Source: Paenibacillus sp. UNC499MF (lineage in GTDB: Bacteria; Bacillota; Bacilli; Paenibacillales; NBRC-103111). From it: a DNA stretch of 64,000 nt. Where the stretch lies: contig NZ_FNVF01000007.1 of the NCBI RefSeq assembly GCF_900107975.1, forward strand, positions 222,085-286,084. Direction: 5' to 3'. Position numbers and translations under genes: made by a program. Below, piece after piece: positions 16,555-25,075 of this stretch (position 1 is its first letter; each line of letters starts with the position of its first letter). The notes under the pieces were generated by a model. It saw nothing but the letters and a program-made list of their open reading frames with translations, was not told where the DNA came from and did no database searches.

Positions 16555-17217
16555 ATGAGCATTCTGAAACGAATTCGTGATATAACGGTAGCAACGCTGA
16601 ACGAGCGGCTGGAGGAAAGCGAAGATCCTATCCGCCTGATCGACCAATATCTCTCGGCCAAGAGAGAACAGCTCATGCAAAGCGAGCGGCTGCATCAGCA
16701 GTGTTCGGCACACGCCTCCTCGCTGAGACAACAATACTTAAGTGCACTGGAAACGAAAGAGAAACGCGAGCAGCAGGCCGCACTCGCCCTGAAAGCGGGC
16801 GAAGAGAACATGGCCCGCATGATCCTTCACGAGAAGCTTCAAGCCGAAGAGCGCAGCGACCAGTACCGCGGCCTCTACGAGCAGGCGAGACAGTCGGCCG
16901 CCGAGCTGGAAGAAGAGCTTCAGGCCATGCGCGCCGATTACCAGGAAGTGCTCGATAAGCGCGGCTACTACATGGCCCGCATGGAGTCGGCAAGGCTGCA
17001 GCAGCGGCTGAACGCCCGCCTGGGCTACGGAGACGGTTCCTCGTCGCCCCGCATGTTTTACCGGATGGAAGAGCACGTATCCGATATGGAGATGCAGGCA
17101 CACGTCCTTCGCGACCTGCGCCGTGCAACCCGGGAAGGCGGCTCCGAGAACCCGAATCCGGCTTTAGAGAAGGAGCTTGAGGCGCTGCGCCGCAAGATTA
17201 ACCGGGAGGAGTCATAA
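16555..17217 (+). CDS. PspA/IM30 family protein (first copy)
   Basis: 220 residues, almost entirely helical coiled coil. The N-terminus MSILKRIRDITVATLNERLEESEDPIRLIDQYL is the PspA/IM30 membrane-binding amphipathic helix followed by the first hairpin helix. Family proteins form rings or rods that protect damaged membranes. ATG at 16555 has AAGGTGG about nine bases before it. It is 35 bp after the LiaI-like gene and 3 bp before the PspC gene. It is more Arg-rich and diverged than the second copy at 17739. Confidence 0.88.
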   Translation: MSILKRIRDITVATLNERLEESEDPIRLIDQYLSAKREQLMQSERLHQQCSAHASSLRQQYLSALETKEKREQQAALALKAGEENMARMILHEKLQAEERSDQYRGLYEQARQSAAELEEELQAMRADYQEVLDKRGYYMARMESARLQQRLNARLGYGDGSSSPRMFYRMEEHVSDMEMQAHVLRDLRRATREGGSENPNPALEKELEALRRKINREES

Positions 17218-17220
17218 TAC

Positions 17221-17736
17221 ATGAGAAAACTATACCGCTCGCGCACCGACAAGAAAGTAACGGGACTTTGCGGCGGACTTGCGGATGTGTTGAACGTCGA
17301 TGCAACCCTGCTGCGGCTGCTCACAGTCGTCGCGGTATTCATCACCAGCGGTTCGCTGATCCTGCTTTACTTCATCGCCAGCTTTATCGTGCCTAAGGAA
17401 CCGGGCTTCGACCCACCGCGCGGCCCTTACGGACCGGGCCCGTACGGCGGAGACTCCTACGGTCCTTACGGCAACCCCAACAACAATAACTATGGCGGCT
17501 CTTACGGCGGCAACCAGGCTTACAACGGCTGGAACGGCAAAGAAGCCAGAAACGGCAGACAGCAGTCCGCCGCCGGGTCCTCTTTCGGAGCGCCTAAGGC
17601 CGATAATATCGATGAAATGATGAAAGATATCGAGAAAAAAGCGATGCAGCGCGAAATCGAGGAGCTCAGAGGCAAACTCGACCGCCTGGAAAAGCACCAA
17701 AAACCAACCAATAACGATTCCAAAGGAGATGTATAA
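17221..17736 (+). CDS. PspC-domain membrane protein with Gly/Tyr/Pro linker and coiled-coil tail
   Basis: 171 residues. Residues 1-60 form a PspC domain: [19 protein letters not shown], then one membrane helix ending FIVPKEP. Residues about 65-105 are a low-complexity Gly/Tyr/Pro/Asn linker. The tail from about 125 ([19 protein letters not shown]) is a coiled coil that could contact the coiled-coil PspA proteins on either side. PspC proteins sense or recruit PspA at the membrane. It starts 3 bp after the first PspA and ends 2 bp before the second, so a single transcript is certain. Confidence 0.9.
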   Translation: MRKLYRSRTDKKVTGLCGGLADVLNVDATLLRLLTVVAVFITSGSLILLYFIASFIVPKEPGFDPPRGPYGPGPYGGDSYGPYGNPNNNNYGGSYGGNQAYNGWNGKEARNGRQQSAAGSSFGAPKADNIDEMMKDIEKKAMQREIEELRGKLDRLEKHQKPTNNDSKGDV

Positions 17737-17738
17737 AC

Positions 17739-18440
17739 ATGGGAGTTTTTTCGAGAATTAAAGATATGACGAAGGCGTCTATTCACGAGGTATTGGATAA
17801 GGTCGAAGATCCGGTCGTTATGCTCAACCAGTATATCCGCGACATGGAAGAAGAAATCGCGAAAGCGGAAGTTACCGTGGCGAAGCAAATCGCCAACGAG
17901 CGCAAGCTGAAACAGCGCCTGGAAGAAAGCGTACGCCTGTCCGCCGACCGTGAAGGCAGAGCGGCAGCCGCGCTGAAAGACGGCGAAGAGCAAGCGGCAC
18001 GCCAAGCGCTTGAAGAGAAGTTGTACCACGACGAGAAAATCGCCGAGTATACCGATCTCCACGAAGCTTCCAAAGGTCAAGCTTCCGAGCTGACCCAGCA
18101 GCTTCACGACATGAAAGACGAGTATTACAAGCTGCGCAACAAGCGCAACGAGCTGGCGGCCCGCACGCAGCTGGCCAAAGCGAAAAAGCAGATGGCGCAA
18201 GTGAGCTACAACGGTGTGATCGAAAGCGGCAATGCCTCCAGAGGCTTCCAGCGCATCGAGGAGAAAATCATCCAGCTGGAAGTGGAAGCGGAAATCGCCC
18301 GCAAGCCTTACGTACCGGCATCCGGCTACAGCAGCGCGTCCAGCTACAACCCGTCCGACTCCGCCAAACAGGCTAAAGTCGACGAGCAGCTCCAGCAGCT
18401 GAAGAACAAAATCGGCGGCGGAACGAAAGCCGAGAAGTAA
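17739..18440 (+). CDS. PspA/IM30 family protein (second copy, LiaH-like)
   Basis: 233 residues of coiled coil with the canonical start [20 protein letters not shown] followed by [20 protein letters not shown], closer to classic PspA/IM30 than the first copy. It probably assembles at the membrane under envelope stress. It ends [15 protein letters not shown]. Operon position is last, 2 bp after the PspC gene, and a strong terminator follows at 18566. ATG at 17739 has AAAGGAGATG upstream. Confidence 0.92.
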   Translation: MGVFSRIKDMTKASIHEVLDKVEDPVVMLNQYIRDMEEEIAKAEVTVAKQIANERKLKQRLEESVRLSADREGRAAAALKDGEEQAARQALEEKLYHDEKIAEYTDLHEASKGQASELTQQLHDMKDEYYKLRNKRNELAARTQLAKAKKQMAQVSYNGVIESGNASRGFQRIEEKIIQLEVEAEIARKPYVPASGYSSASSYNPSDSAKQAKVDEQLQQLKNKIGGGTKAEK

Positions 18441-18565
18441 TCGGCTGAAGCACGCAGCTTTATGGCTGACCGGCGGACCCCGGAATTCAGAGCAGGAATT
18501 CCGCGGACCCCGGCCGGTTCAACCCTGCAATAAGCGGTACCTCTTGCACAGCTATACCTGTTCTG

Positions 18566-18598
18566 GCCTTCGGAGATCGGACTCCGGAGGCTTTTTTT
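18566..18598 (+). terminator. Terminator of the LiaI-PspA-PspC-PspA operon
   Basis: GCCTTCGGAG / CTCCGGAGGC stem followed by seven Ts. Confidence 0.92.
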
Positions 18599-18716
18599 CG
18601 TCTTCCCGGTTCCGGTTGATGGACCCGTCGACGACGCGCCGCCGCACGGACGGCAAGAGCGAATTGCACCCGGACGCGGAGCGCATACTACGGAAAAGAA
18701 AGGAGATGAACCCCGA

Positions 18717-18845
18717 ATGACTAAATCCAACAATTCCAAAGAGCAGGATATTCACGAAAAAGAAAACAAGCAGCGCAAAAGCACCCCGTCCGAATCCGGC
18801 GGTGTCGACAAAAAACTGAGCGGGCCGAATTTTCCCGCGACGTAG
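18717..18845 (+). CDS. Small hydrophilic protein, 42 residues
   Basis: Begins MTKSNNSKEQDIHEKENKQ and ends KLSGPNFPAT; very hydrophilic, no membrane span. The ribosome binding site is near-perfect (AAAGGAGATG eight bases before ATG), which is why I call it a gene despite its size. The composition (Lys, Glu, Asn, Gln, Ser) and size are like minor small acid-soluble spore proteins of bacilli, but I do not recognise the family and no spore promoter was identified. It lies between the psp terminator and the bacilliredoxin promoter. Confidence 0.65.
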   Translation: MTKSNNSKEQDIHEKENKQRKSTPSESGGVDKKLSGPNFPAT

Positions 18846-18890
18846 CAGCATTCAGGGCCTTGCGGACGCGAGAGATCTTATCCAGCCCCT

Positions 18891-18918
18891 TTGCTTTCTT
18901 TTCCCTCAATTGTATAAT
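18891..18918 (+). promoter_or_regulatory. SigmaA promoter of the bacilliredoxin gene
   Basis: TTGCTT (18891-18896), 16 bp, TATAAT (18913-18918), 52 bp before the ATG. Confidence 0.65.
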
Positions 18919-18970
18919 GGAATGGAAAAGAAAATGTCCATGACATTGATCACAGGGGAGTGAACCGATT

Positions 18971-19405
18971 ATGGTGATGTCTTTTGACTCATATATGAGA
19001 GACATGGTACAACCAATGCGTGAGGATCTGACCCGCATCGGCGTGAAGGAACTTCTGACGCCCGAGCAGGTAGCCGAGACGCTGGAGAATGCGGAAGGAA
19101 CGCTGCTGCTCGTTATCAACTCCGTTTGCGGCTGTGCGGCGGGCCAATGCCGTCCCGGCGTTGCCAAAGCTCTGCAGAACGAAGTGAAGCCGGATCACCT
19201 GTATACCGTTTTCGCCGGTCAGGAGAAAGAAGCGACGGCTAAAGCCCGTGAATATCTGGCGCCTTACCCGCCTTCGTCGCCTTCGATCGCGCTGTTCAAA
19301 GACGGCCAGCTGGTGCATTTTATCCAGCGCCACCAAATCGAAGACCGTTCCGCCGACATGATTGCCGGCGATCTGACGGATGCCTTCGAAAAGTACTGCA
19401 AATAA
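18971..19405 (+). CDS. Bacilliredoxin, BrxA/BrxB family
   Basis: 144-residue thioredoxin-fold protein that removes bacillithiol from S-bacillithiolated proteins. The active-site motif is NSVCGCAAGQCRPG: the CGC pair (about residues 54-56) is the family's redox motif, with one more Cys downstream. The PSSPSIALFKDGQLVHFIQRH segment with cis-Pro is typical. The length matches B. subtilis YphP/YqiW (about 144-145). ATG at 18971 has GGGGAGTGA upstream. It implies that the host makes bacillithiol. Confidence 0.95.
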   Translation: MVMSFDSYMRDMVQPMREDLTRIGVKELLTPEQVAETLENAEGTLLLVINSVCGCAAGQCRPGVAKALQNEVKPDHLYTVFAGQEKEATAKAREYLAPYPPSSPSIALFKDGQLVHFIQRHQIEDRSADMIAGDLTDAFEKYCK

Positions 19406-19443
19406 GAACGAGGCCGTTAACCGGGTCCGTTCTCGATAAAGCA

Positions 19444-19486
19444 AGCTCCTGCGGCCGTCTTTTGACGGAAGCGGGGGCTTTTTTCT
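19444..19486 (+). terminator. Terminator of the bacilliredoxin gene
   Basis: AGCTCCTGCGGCCGTC / GACGGAAGCGGGGGCT stem with a TTTT loop, followed by a T-run. Confidence 0.88.
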
Positions 19487-19756
19487 TGCGGGGAGGGGCG
19501 CTTTTCCGGCGAGCTGCGGCTTAAATTAGGCATGTGGCCCTAACACGTTGAGCACATCAGACTATAGCCCATCCCGGAGGAATTGAGTAAAGTTTTAATA
19601 TAAAGAGAGGTTTCCAAAAGCTGGAGGAAAGGAGCCAAGGCTTTAAGCCGGGCTGCGATTTTTTCCGGTACCGGAAACGTCCGTGGACGTGAGTGTACAT
19701 TGAACGGCTGAATCCGGAGACGGCATGGGTTTCTCATGCGACCGGAGGAGGTGGTT

Positions 19757-19909
19757 GTGCGGATAATGATCGGAATGAGCGGCGCGGGGTACAAACGGCG
19801 GCAGGATGCTGATTACAAAGCGGTGAACGAAGCAGGCAAAGGAGGTTTTTTGAAAGCGTTTACTATCGGTGAAAAGATTGTCCACTTTAACGAGAAAGAA
19901 GGGAAATGA
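19757..19909 (+). CDS. 50-residue ORF directly upstream of the chitinase
   Basis: GTG at 19757 is preceded by GGAGGAGGTGG, one of the strongest ribosome binding sites in the window. The product starts MRIMIGMSGAGYKRRQDADY and ends IVHFNEKEGK; no signal peptide, basic, not recognised. Its TGA stop (19907-19909) touches the chitinase ATG (19910), so the two would be translationally coupled. An internal AAAGGAGG before a TTG codon at 19851-19853 could alternatively start a 19-residue leader peptide. Whether the peptide itself matters is unknown. Confidence 0.5.
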   Translation: MRIMIGMSGAGYKRRQDADYKAVNEAGKGGFLKAFTIGEKIVHFNEKEGK

Positions 19910-22195
19910 ATGAAAAGTAACAAAAAAATAAAAATGACCTGGCTGAGCTTCTTTGCGCTCCTGCTGGCACTGCTTCCTCTGTTCAACACGGGCGCTGGCA
20001 GGGTCTCGGCAGCCGAACCGTCCAAAATCGTCGGGTATTTTACTTCCTGGGGAATTTACGGCCGCAATTATCAAGTTAAAGATATCGACGGCTCCAAAAT
20101 CACTCATTTGAATTATGCCTTTGCGGATATTTGCTGGGGCGGGGTGCACGGCAACAATTCGACCGACAGCCCTAACAAGCAGACGTGGTCTTGTACGGAT
20201 TCTCACGTGCCTCTTCAGTCTAAATCCGTTCCGAACGGAACCATCGTACTCGGGGAACCGTGGGCGGACGTAAATACGCCGTACGCCGGCTACTCGTACG
20301 AGGAGTGCGACCAGAAGGCGCTTTGCGGCAACTTCGCGGGTCTGCGCGACCTTAAGAAAAAGAATCCGTCGCTCAAAACGCTTATCTCCGTGGGCGGCTG
20401 GACTTGGTCCAACCGTTTCTCGGAAACGGCTGCGAGTGCGGCGACGCGCGAAACTTTCGCCAATTCCGCGGTCGAATTTATCCGCACGTACGGTTTCGAC
20501 GGCGTGGATCTGGACTGGGAGTATCCGGTAGCCGGCGGTCTGTCCGGCAACACTTACAGCCCTGCGGATAAGCAGAACTACACGCTTCTGCTCAAGAAGG
20601 TCCGCGAGAAACTGGACGCGGCCGGAACCGCGGACGGCAAGAAATATCTCTTGACCATCGCGTCCGGCGCCAGCCAGAAGTATGCGAACAACACAGAGCT
20701 TTCCGAGATCGCCAAAACCGTCGACTGGATCAACATCATGACATATGATTTCCACGGCGGCTGGGAGAAGTCGACCAACCATAACGCGGCGCTCTACCCG
20801 GACCCGAACGATCCGTCCACGGGCGAAATCAAGAAGTTCAACACAAGTGACGCGATCGACATTTACTTCCAGTCAGGCGTTCCGGCCAACAAGCTGGTGC
20901 TCGGTCTTCCTTTCTACGGCAAGGGCTGGAAGGGCTGCCCTCCCGGACCGAACAATGACGGCCAGTACCAGACCTGCGTAGGGGGCTGGGACGGCAACGT
21001 TCTGCCGACCGGCACATGGGACGACTGGGCGTCCGGTAACAGCGGTACGTTCGATTACGGCGATATCATGGCCAACTACGTAAACAAGAACGGCTTCACC
21101 CGCTACTGGAACGACACGACCAAAACGCCGTATCTGTTCAACCCGACGAGCGGCACGTTCATCTCTTATGAAGACACGCAATCCATTGCCGCCAAAACGG
21201 CTTATATCAAAAGCAAGGGCCTGGCCGGAGCGATGTTCTGGGAAACCAGCTCCGATTGCCGTACCAGCCCGAAATTCTCCTGCACCGTCAAGCTGCTCGA
21301 TAAAGTAGCCGCGGACCTTCAGACTCCGGCAACTCCGGATACTCAGGCACCGACGGCGGTTACGAATCTGATCTCTACCGGCAAAACAGCGACCAGCGTA
21401 GCGTTGAGCTGGACGGCCGCAACGGATAACGTCGGCGTAGCCGGTTACGAAGTGTCCTACGGCACGACGAAAGTCAATGCGACGGGAACGACGGCCAATA
21501 TTACGGGACTGACAGCCGAGACTGCCTATACGTTCACGGTAAAAGCGAAGGACGCGGCGGGCAACGTCTCCGCGCCGGCTTCCGTGACCGTTACGACGGC
21601 GAGCGGAACGACAACTCCGGATACTCAGGCGCCGACAGCGGTAACGAATCTTGTCTCTACCGGAAAAACATCCACCAGCGCGGCTCTGAGCTGGACAGCG
21701 GCGACGGATAACGTAGGCGTTACGGGCTATGACGTCACTTACGGCACGAAAACCGTCTCCACGACGGCTACAAGCCTCAACGTGACCGACCTTACGCCGA
21801 ACACGGCTTATACGTTCACGGTAAAAGCGAAGGACGCGGCGGGCAACGTCTCCGCCCCTGCAGCCGTATCCGTTACGACGGACCCTGCGACGAACCCCGG
21901 ATCTCCGGTTCAGCCGACTTTCACGGTAACGAGCGATTGGGGTACCGGCTACAACTTCAGCTTTTCCATCAAAAATACGGGTACGACCCCGATTACGAAC
22001 TGGAAGCTGGAATTCGACTACACGGGCAGCATCACATCCGTTTGGGATGCGTCCATCGTCAGCTCCGCCAACAACCATTTCGTAATTAAAGGCGCCGGCT
22101 GGAACAACACGCTTCAGCCCGGAGCAACCGTTACTTTCGGAGGCGCCGGACTTGTTAAAGCCCAGCCGACGAACATTGTCGTAACGGGCAGCTAA
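19910..22195 (+). CDS. Secreted chitinase: GH18 + two FnIII + CBM2-like module
   Basis: 761 residues. Signal peptide about 1-33, with cleavage near VSA-AEP. GH18 catalytic domain about 36-470 with the DGVDLDWEYP motif (about 196-205), whose Glu is the proton donor, plus SVGGW and the MTYDFHGGW motif. Two fibronectin type III modules (about 480-565 and 575-660) and a C-terminal cellulose/chitin-binding module of CBM2 type (about 668-761, with WGTGYNFSFSIKN and GAGWNNTLQPGATVTF). It hydrolyses extracellular chitin. ATG 19910 follows GAAGGGAAATGA. The two FnIII units share a 47 bp identical DNA segment. Confidence 0.95.
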   Translation: MKSNKKIKMTWLSFFALLLALLPLFNTGAGRVSAAEPSKIVGYFTSWGIYGRNYQVKDIDGSKITHLNYAFADICWGGVHGNNSTDSPNKQTWSCTDSHVPLQSKSVPNGTIVLGEPWADVNTPYAGYSYEECDQKALCGNFAGLRDLKKKNPSLKTLISVGGWTWSNRFSETAASAATRETFANSAVEFIRTYGFDGVDLDWEYPVAGGLSGNTYSPADKQNYTLLLKKVREKLDAAGTADGKKYLLTIASGASQKYANNTELSEIAKTVDWINIMTYDFHGGWEKSTNHNAALYPDPNDPSTGEIKKFNTSDAIDIYFQSGVPANKLVLGLPFYGKGWKGCPPGPNNDGQYQTCVGGWDGNVLPTGTWDDWASGNSGTFDYGDIMANYVNKNGFTRYWNDTTKTPYLFNPTSGTFISYEDTQSIAAKTAYIKSKGLAGAMFWETSSDCRTSPKFSCTVKLLDKVAADLQTPATPDTQAPTAVTNLISTGKTATSVALSWTAATDNVGVAGYEVSYGTTKVNATGTTANITGLTAETAYTFTVKAKDAAGNVSAPASVTVTTASGTTTPDTQAPTAVTNLVSTGKTSTSAALSWTAATDNVGVTGYDVTYGTKTVSTTATSLNVTDLTPNTAYTFTVKAKDAAGNVSAPAAVSVTTDPATNPGSPVQPTFTVTSDWGTGYNFSFSIKNTGTTPITNWKLEFDYTGSITSVWDASIVSSANNHFVIKGAGWNNTLQPGATVTFGGAGLVKAQPTNIVVTGS

Positions 22196-22236
22196 GACGC
22201 TGCGCGGATTTTTGAGTAAGGTAATCTGACATGATA

Positions 22237-22278
22237 AACCGTCCCGGCCATCCTTTTGGTGGTTGGGGCGGTTTTCTT
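22237..22278 (+). terminator. Terminator of the chitinase gene
   Basis: AACCGTCCCGGCCATCC pairs with GGTGGTTGGGGCGGTT; TTCTTT follows. Confidence 0.85.
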
Positions 22279-22328
22279 TGTGGTAATATAAGTTCAAACC
22301 TTAGGTGTGGAGAAGGAGGATTTTTTTA

Positions 22329-23138
22329 ATGAGCCTGCAGCAGGAGATTATCCAGGAACTTGGCGTTAAACCGCAGATAGACGTTCAGGAAGAAATCCGT
22401 AAACGTGTGGATTTTTTGAAGCAGTATGTAAAAACGGCGGGCGTATCCGGTCTGCTCATCGCCATCAGCGGGGGCATCGACAGCGCGGTAGCCGCCGGTC
22501 TGTGTAAAATAGCGACGGACGAGCTGACGCAGGAGAGCGGTAAAGAGTATAAGACGGTCGGCGTTTTCCAGCCGTACGGGACCCAAGAAGATATTCATGA
22601 CAGCTACGCGACGGCGGATGCTTTTAACCTTAAGTACCGCATGGAAACCAACATCGAAGAAGCGGTGAACGAAATTGCGCTCGAAGTCGAATTCGGCTTG
22701 AAAAATGCGGGAGACTCCCGCCATATGAGCAAAGAGGGCAAGGGGAACGTGAAAGCGAGAACACGGATGGTCGTCCAGTACGCCATCGCTTTCGAAATGA
22801 ACCTGCTCGTCGTCGGTACGGACCATGCTTCCGAGGCGATCACGGGCTTCTTTACGAAGTGGGGCGACGGCGCGGTCGATATCACTCCGCTCAGCTCCCT
22901 CAACAAGCGTCAAGTACGCGCGCTGGCGGCCGGGCTGGGCGTTCCGGACAGCGTCCTTCATAAAGCGCCGACTGCCGGACTATGGGAAGGACAGACGGAT
23001 GAGAAGGAGCTCGGAGTGAGCTACGAGGATAACAGCGACTATCTGGAAGGCAAGGAGATTAATCCCGAAGCCGCGCAGAAGCTTGAGAAGCATTATATGA
23101 AGACGAGACATAAGCGCAACAGCATTCCCGGCATCTAG
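22329..23138 (+). CDS. nadE: NH3-dependent NAD(+) synthetase
   Basis: 269 residues. It amidates nicotinic acid adenine dinucleotide to NAD+ with ATP and ammonia. The P-loop-type ATP pyrophosphatase motif AISGGIDSAVAAGL is at about 43-56, and GTDHASEAITGFFTKWGDG and the PTAGLWEGQTDEKELG loop match ammonia-dependent NadE. There is no glutaminase domain. ATG at 22329 follows GGAGAAGGAGG. Single gene with a weak terminator after it. Confidence 0.96.
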   Translation: MSLQQEIIQELGVKPQIDVQEEIRKRVDFLKQYVKTAGVSGLLIAISGGIDSAVAAGLCKIATDELTQESGKEYKTVGVFQPYGTQEDIHDSYATADAFNLKYRMETNIEEAVNEIALEVEFGLKNAGDSRHMSKEGKGNVKARTRMVVQYAIAFEMNLLVVGTDHASEAITGFFTKWGDGAVDITPLSSLNKRQVRALAAGLGVPDSVLHKAPTAGLWEGQTDEKELGVSYEDNSDYLEGKEINPEAAQKLEKHYMKTRHKRNSIPGI

Positions 23139-23214
23139 ATCAGGATTCGGACAGAGCCTGCGCGGCCGGTGCATATCGGAGCGGAGATAACGTTCTTTTC
23201 GGTAAAAAGAGAAT

Positions 23215-23250
23215 GAAGAAGCGGAGGAGCCGGGCTCTTCCGCTTCTTTG
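23215..23250 (+). terminator. Terminator after nadE
   Basis: GAAGAAGCGGAGGAGC pairs with the GCTCTTCCGCTTCTTT arm. The T-run is short and interrupted. Confidence 0.65.
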
Positions 23251-23608
23251 GCATATGCACGCGGCTCACAAAGGAACGGAAGAGAGTGATTCCGTTACTC
23301 TTTTAGCGGAGGGGAACAAGTTGCGGCGGAGATCGACACAAGCGAAGCCATTGCGGCCTCCCTGCGAGTCCGGGAGCAGCAGCGGGAGCGAATCACTTCT
23401 ATACCGCGCGAAGCTCCCAGCGTGCGGTGTCCGGCGTCACATGGCGATGGTCAGCATGATGCCGGCCGGACAGCAACGCCGGTTGTCTTGAAAGGCTTTC
23501 TCATTCTTGCGCAGGGCAGGACGTCCCGGCTTGACCTTGCGGAATGGCCGTGCCACAATCAGGCAAGGTGAACGAACCGAAATAACGATGAGTGACGGAG
23601 GCGTGCGG
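23251..23608. other. Intergenic region between nadE and acpS
   Basis: About 360 bp, GC-rich. A 57-codon frame at 23321-23491 starts TTG behind GGAGGGG but its product is low-complexity Arg/Ser/Pro, so it is not called. No promoter or RNA element recognised. Confidence 0.4.
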
Positions 23609-23995
23609 ATGATTATCGGGGTCGGAATGGACATGGTTGACATCGCCCGTGTAGCGGGGCTTCTGCGGGAAGAGAGCGGCGAGCGCTTCATGCGGAGAAT
23701 TTTAACGGAAGAGGAACAGCGGCTTGCGGCCGGAAAAAGGGGCAGGCTGGCCGAGTTTACGGCAGGGCGTTTTGCCGCGAAAGAGGCTGTGGTGAAGGCG
23801 CTGGGGTGCGGAATCGGCCGTCAGGCGGGTTTTCATGACGTCAGCGTCCTTCCGGACGAAGCGGGCAAGCCCCATTGCTTCTTATCCGAGGGGGCCAGGC
23901 AGCGTCTGGGGCTCGGACAGGACGTTGTCGTTCATTTGAGCATCACGCACACGGAAACGATGGCGGCGGCTTATGCGGTTGTCGAGCGGATCTAG
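23609..23995 (+). CDS. acpS: Holo-[acyl-carrier-protein] synthase
   Basis: 128-residue phosphopantetheinyl transferase that loads the 4'-phosphopantetheine arm from CoA onto acyl carrier protein. The conserved GVGMDMVDIARV (metal-binding Asp) and the FAAKEAVVKALGCG motif (Glu and Lys) are present, as is the C-terminal HLSITHTETMAAAYAVVE. ATG at 23609 follows GACGGAGG by seven bases. The length is normal for AcpS. In Bacillus it lies near alr; here its neighbours are nadE and mutY. Confidence 0.96.
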   Translation: MIIGVGMDMVDIARVAGLLREESGERFMRRILTEEEQRLAAGKRGRLAEFTAGRFAAKEAVVKALGCGIGRQAGFHDVSVLPDEAGKPHCFLSEGARQRLGLGQDVVVHLSITHTETMAAAYAVVERI

Positions 23996-24106
23996 CCGGG
24001 AAGAGGACGAGCTATAGCCGGACGGCTCTCCTGATTGCAGTCCGTGCGCCAAAGCCGGCCGGCTGCGCGCTGTACAAGGGGCGGGGGGCGTGTAACTTTC
24101 AGACGC

Positions 24107-24140
24107 AAAAAAAAGACAGCCCGTTACCGGAAGCTGTCCG
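24107..24140 (-). terminator. Terminator after the 184-residue membrane protein gene
   Basis: GACAGC/GCTGTC stem with T8 on the minus strand. It lies 200 bp beyond the stop at 24343; that 200 bp stretch shows no coding or RNA signal. Confidence 0.7.
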
Positions 24141-24342
24141 TGCTGTGCGCGCTGCCTGAGTCTTTGCCCGGAGGGCTGCATAACATGCGGCTTGCGGCCG
24201 CAAACGAGGTGAGCGCCGCACTACGCTCCGTGTTCCTTTCCCCAATGATGAAACACCGGTCTGAGCCGGGCCGGCGGCCAAGCGGAATGCTTGGCACGCG
24301 AAGCAGGGCTTACGCGACACACGGTTGCAAGAACCTGCGGCG

Positions 24343-24897
24343 CTATCCCGTTACAGGTGCCGGCGGCCTTGTCAGGGACCAGGCGCATACAAGCAGGCTG
24401 AGCCCGCTCATCCCCTGCAAAATAACGCCCGAGTAGCCCAGATACCAGAGGGCCATCACGATCGTAAGCGCGAAGAGCCACAGGCCGAGCCAGAAGAGAC
24501 GGCGGTCGGCGGCCGCTCCGAGCAGGACGAATACGACCGAGAGCAGGAACGCTCTCAGCAGAGCGACGAAATAAGGGCCGACAGCCTGCACGTATTCGAG
24601 CACGGCCACGGCGCCGATCAGCATAACGGCGGGGAAGGCAAGCATAACCAGAGTGATGGAGCTTTCCCGTGCGGCGCCGGATTTGCGGCGCGTTTTTACC
24701 CAAACCGCGATGCTGGCAAGCACGGCCGCCGCGAATACTCCCTGAGCGAGCCAGTCCAAATCGATCCAGTCCTGAAAGAAATCGACCGCCGCCGCGACGA
24801 CTCCCTGAATGCCCCATACAGCCAGATAAGGCGCGAGCCAGCGGAAACCGGAAGGAATCACGGCCGGTCTGCCGGGTGCCGTTCGGGCTTCTTTCAT
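24343..24897 (-). CDS. Integral membrane protein, unknown
   Basis: 184 residues with about five hydrophobic helices after a polar N-terminus (MKEARTAPGRPAVIPSG). Trp- and Ala-rich spans include WLAQGVFAAAVLASIAVWV and LFWLGLWLFALTIVMALWYL. No family recognised. ATG at 24895-24897 has GGAGGTTG seven bases before it, better than an upstream ATG. Divergent from mutY. Confidence 0.72.
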   Translation of the reverse strand: MKEARTAPGRPAVIPSGFRWLAPYLAVWGIQGVVAAAVDFFQDWIDLDWLAQGVFAAAVLASIAVWVKTRRKSGAARESSITLVMLAFPAVMLIGAVAVLEYVQAVGPYFVALLRAFLLSVVFVLLGAAADRRLFWLGLWLFALTIVMALWYLGYSGVILQGMSGLSLLVCAWSLTRPPAPVTG

Positions 24898-25075
24898 TTG
24901 TACAACCTCCGTTCTCGAATCCAATCATCCGAAAAAGTCCGAATACGACAAGAATACCCAATTCGGCGTGCAAAAACAAGCAAAGGCCGGGCGGTTCCAT
25001 CCTCCCTTCATTTGCTTTATAATAAAAGGTTGTGGGTGTTCAAAACGTGAGCCCCGGAGAGGAGAGGGAATCCAG

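Noticed and set aside
19545-19756. Possible c-di-GMP (GEMM) riboswitch before the chitinase
   Set aside because: GEMM elements control chitin genes in some bacteria, but the conserved core segments of that aptamer are not present here.
19757-19909. Remnant of a flavin prenyltransferase (UbiX-like start)
   Set aside because: Only the first ten residues resemble it; nothing after that fits.
23321-23491. 57-codon TTG frame with GGAGGGG upstream
   Set aside because: Product is low-complexity and unlike any small protein I know; one ribosome-site match is not enough.
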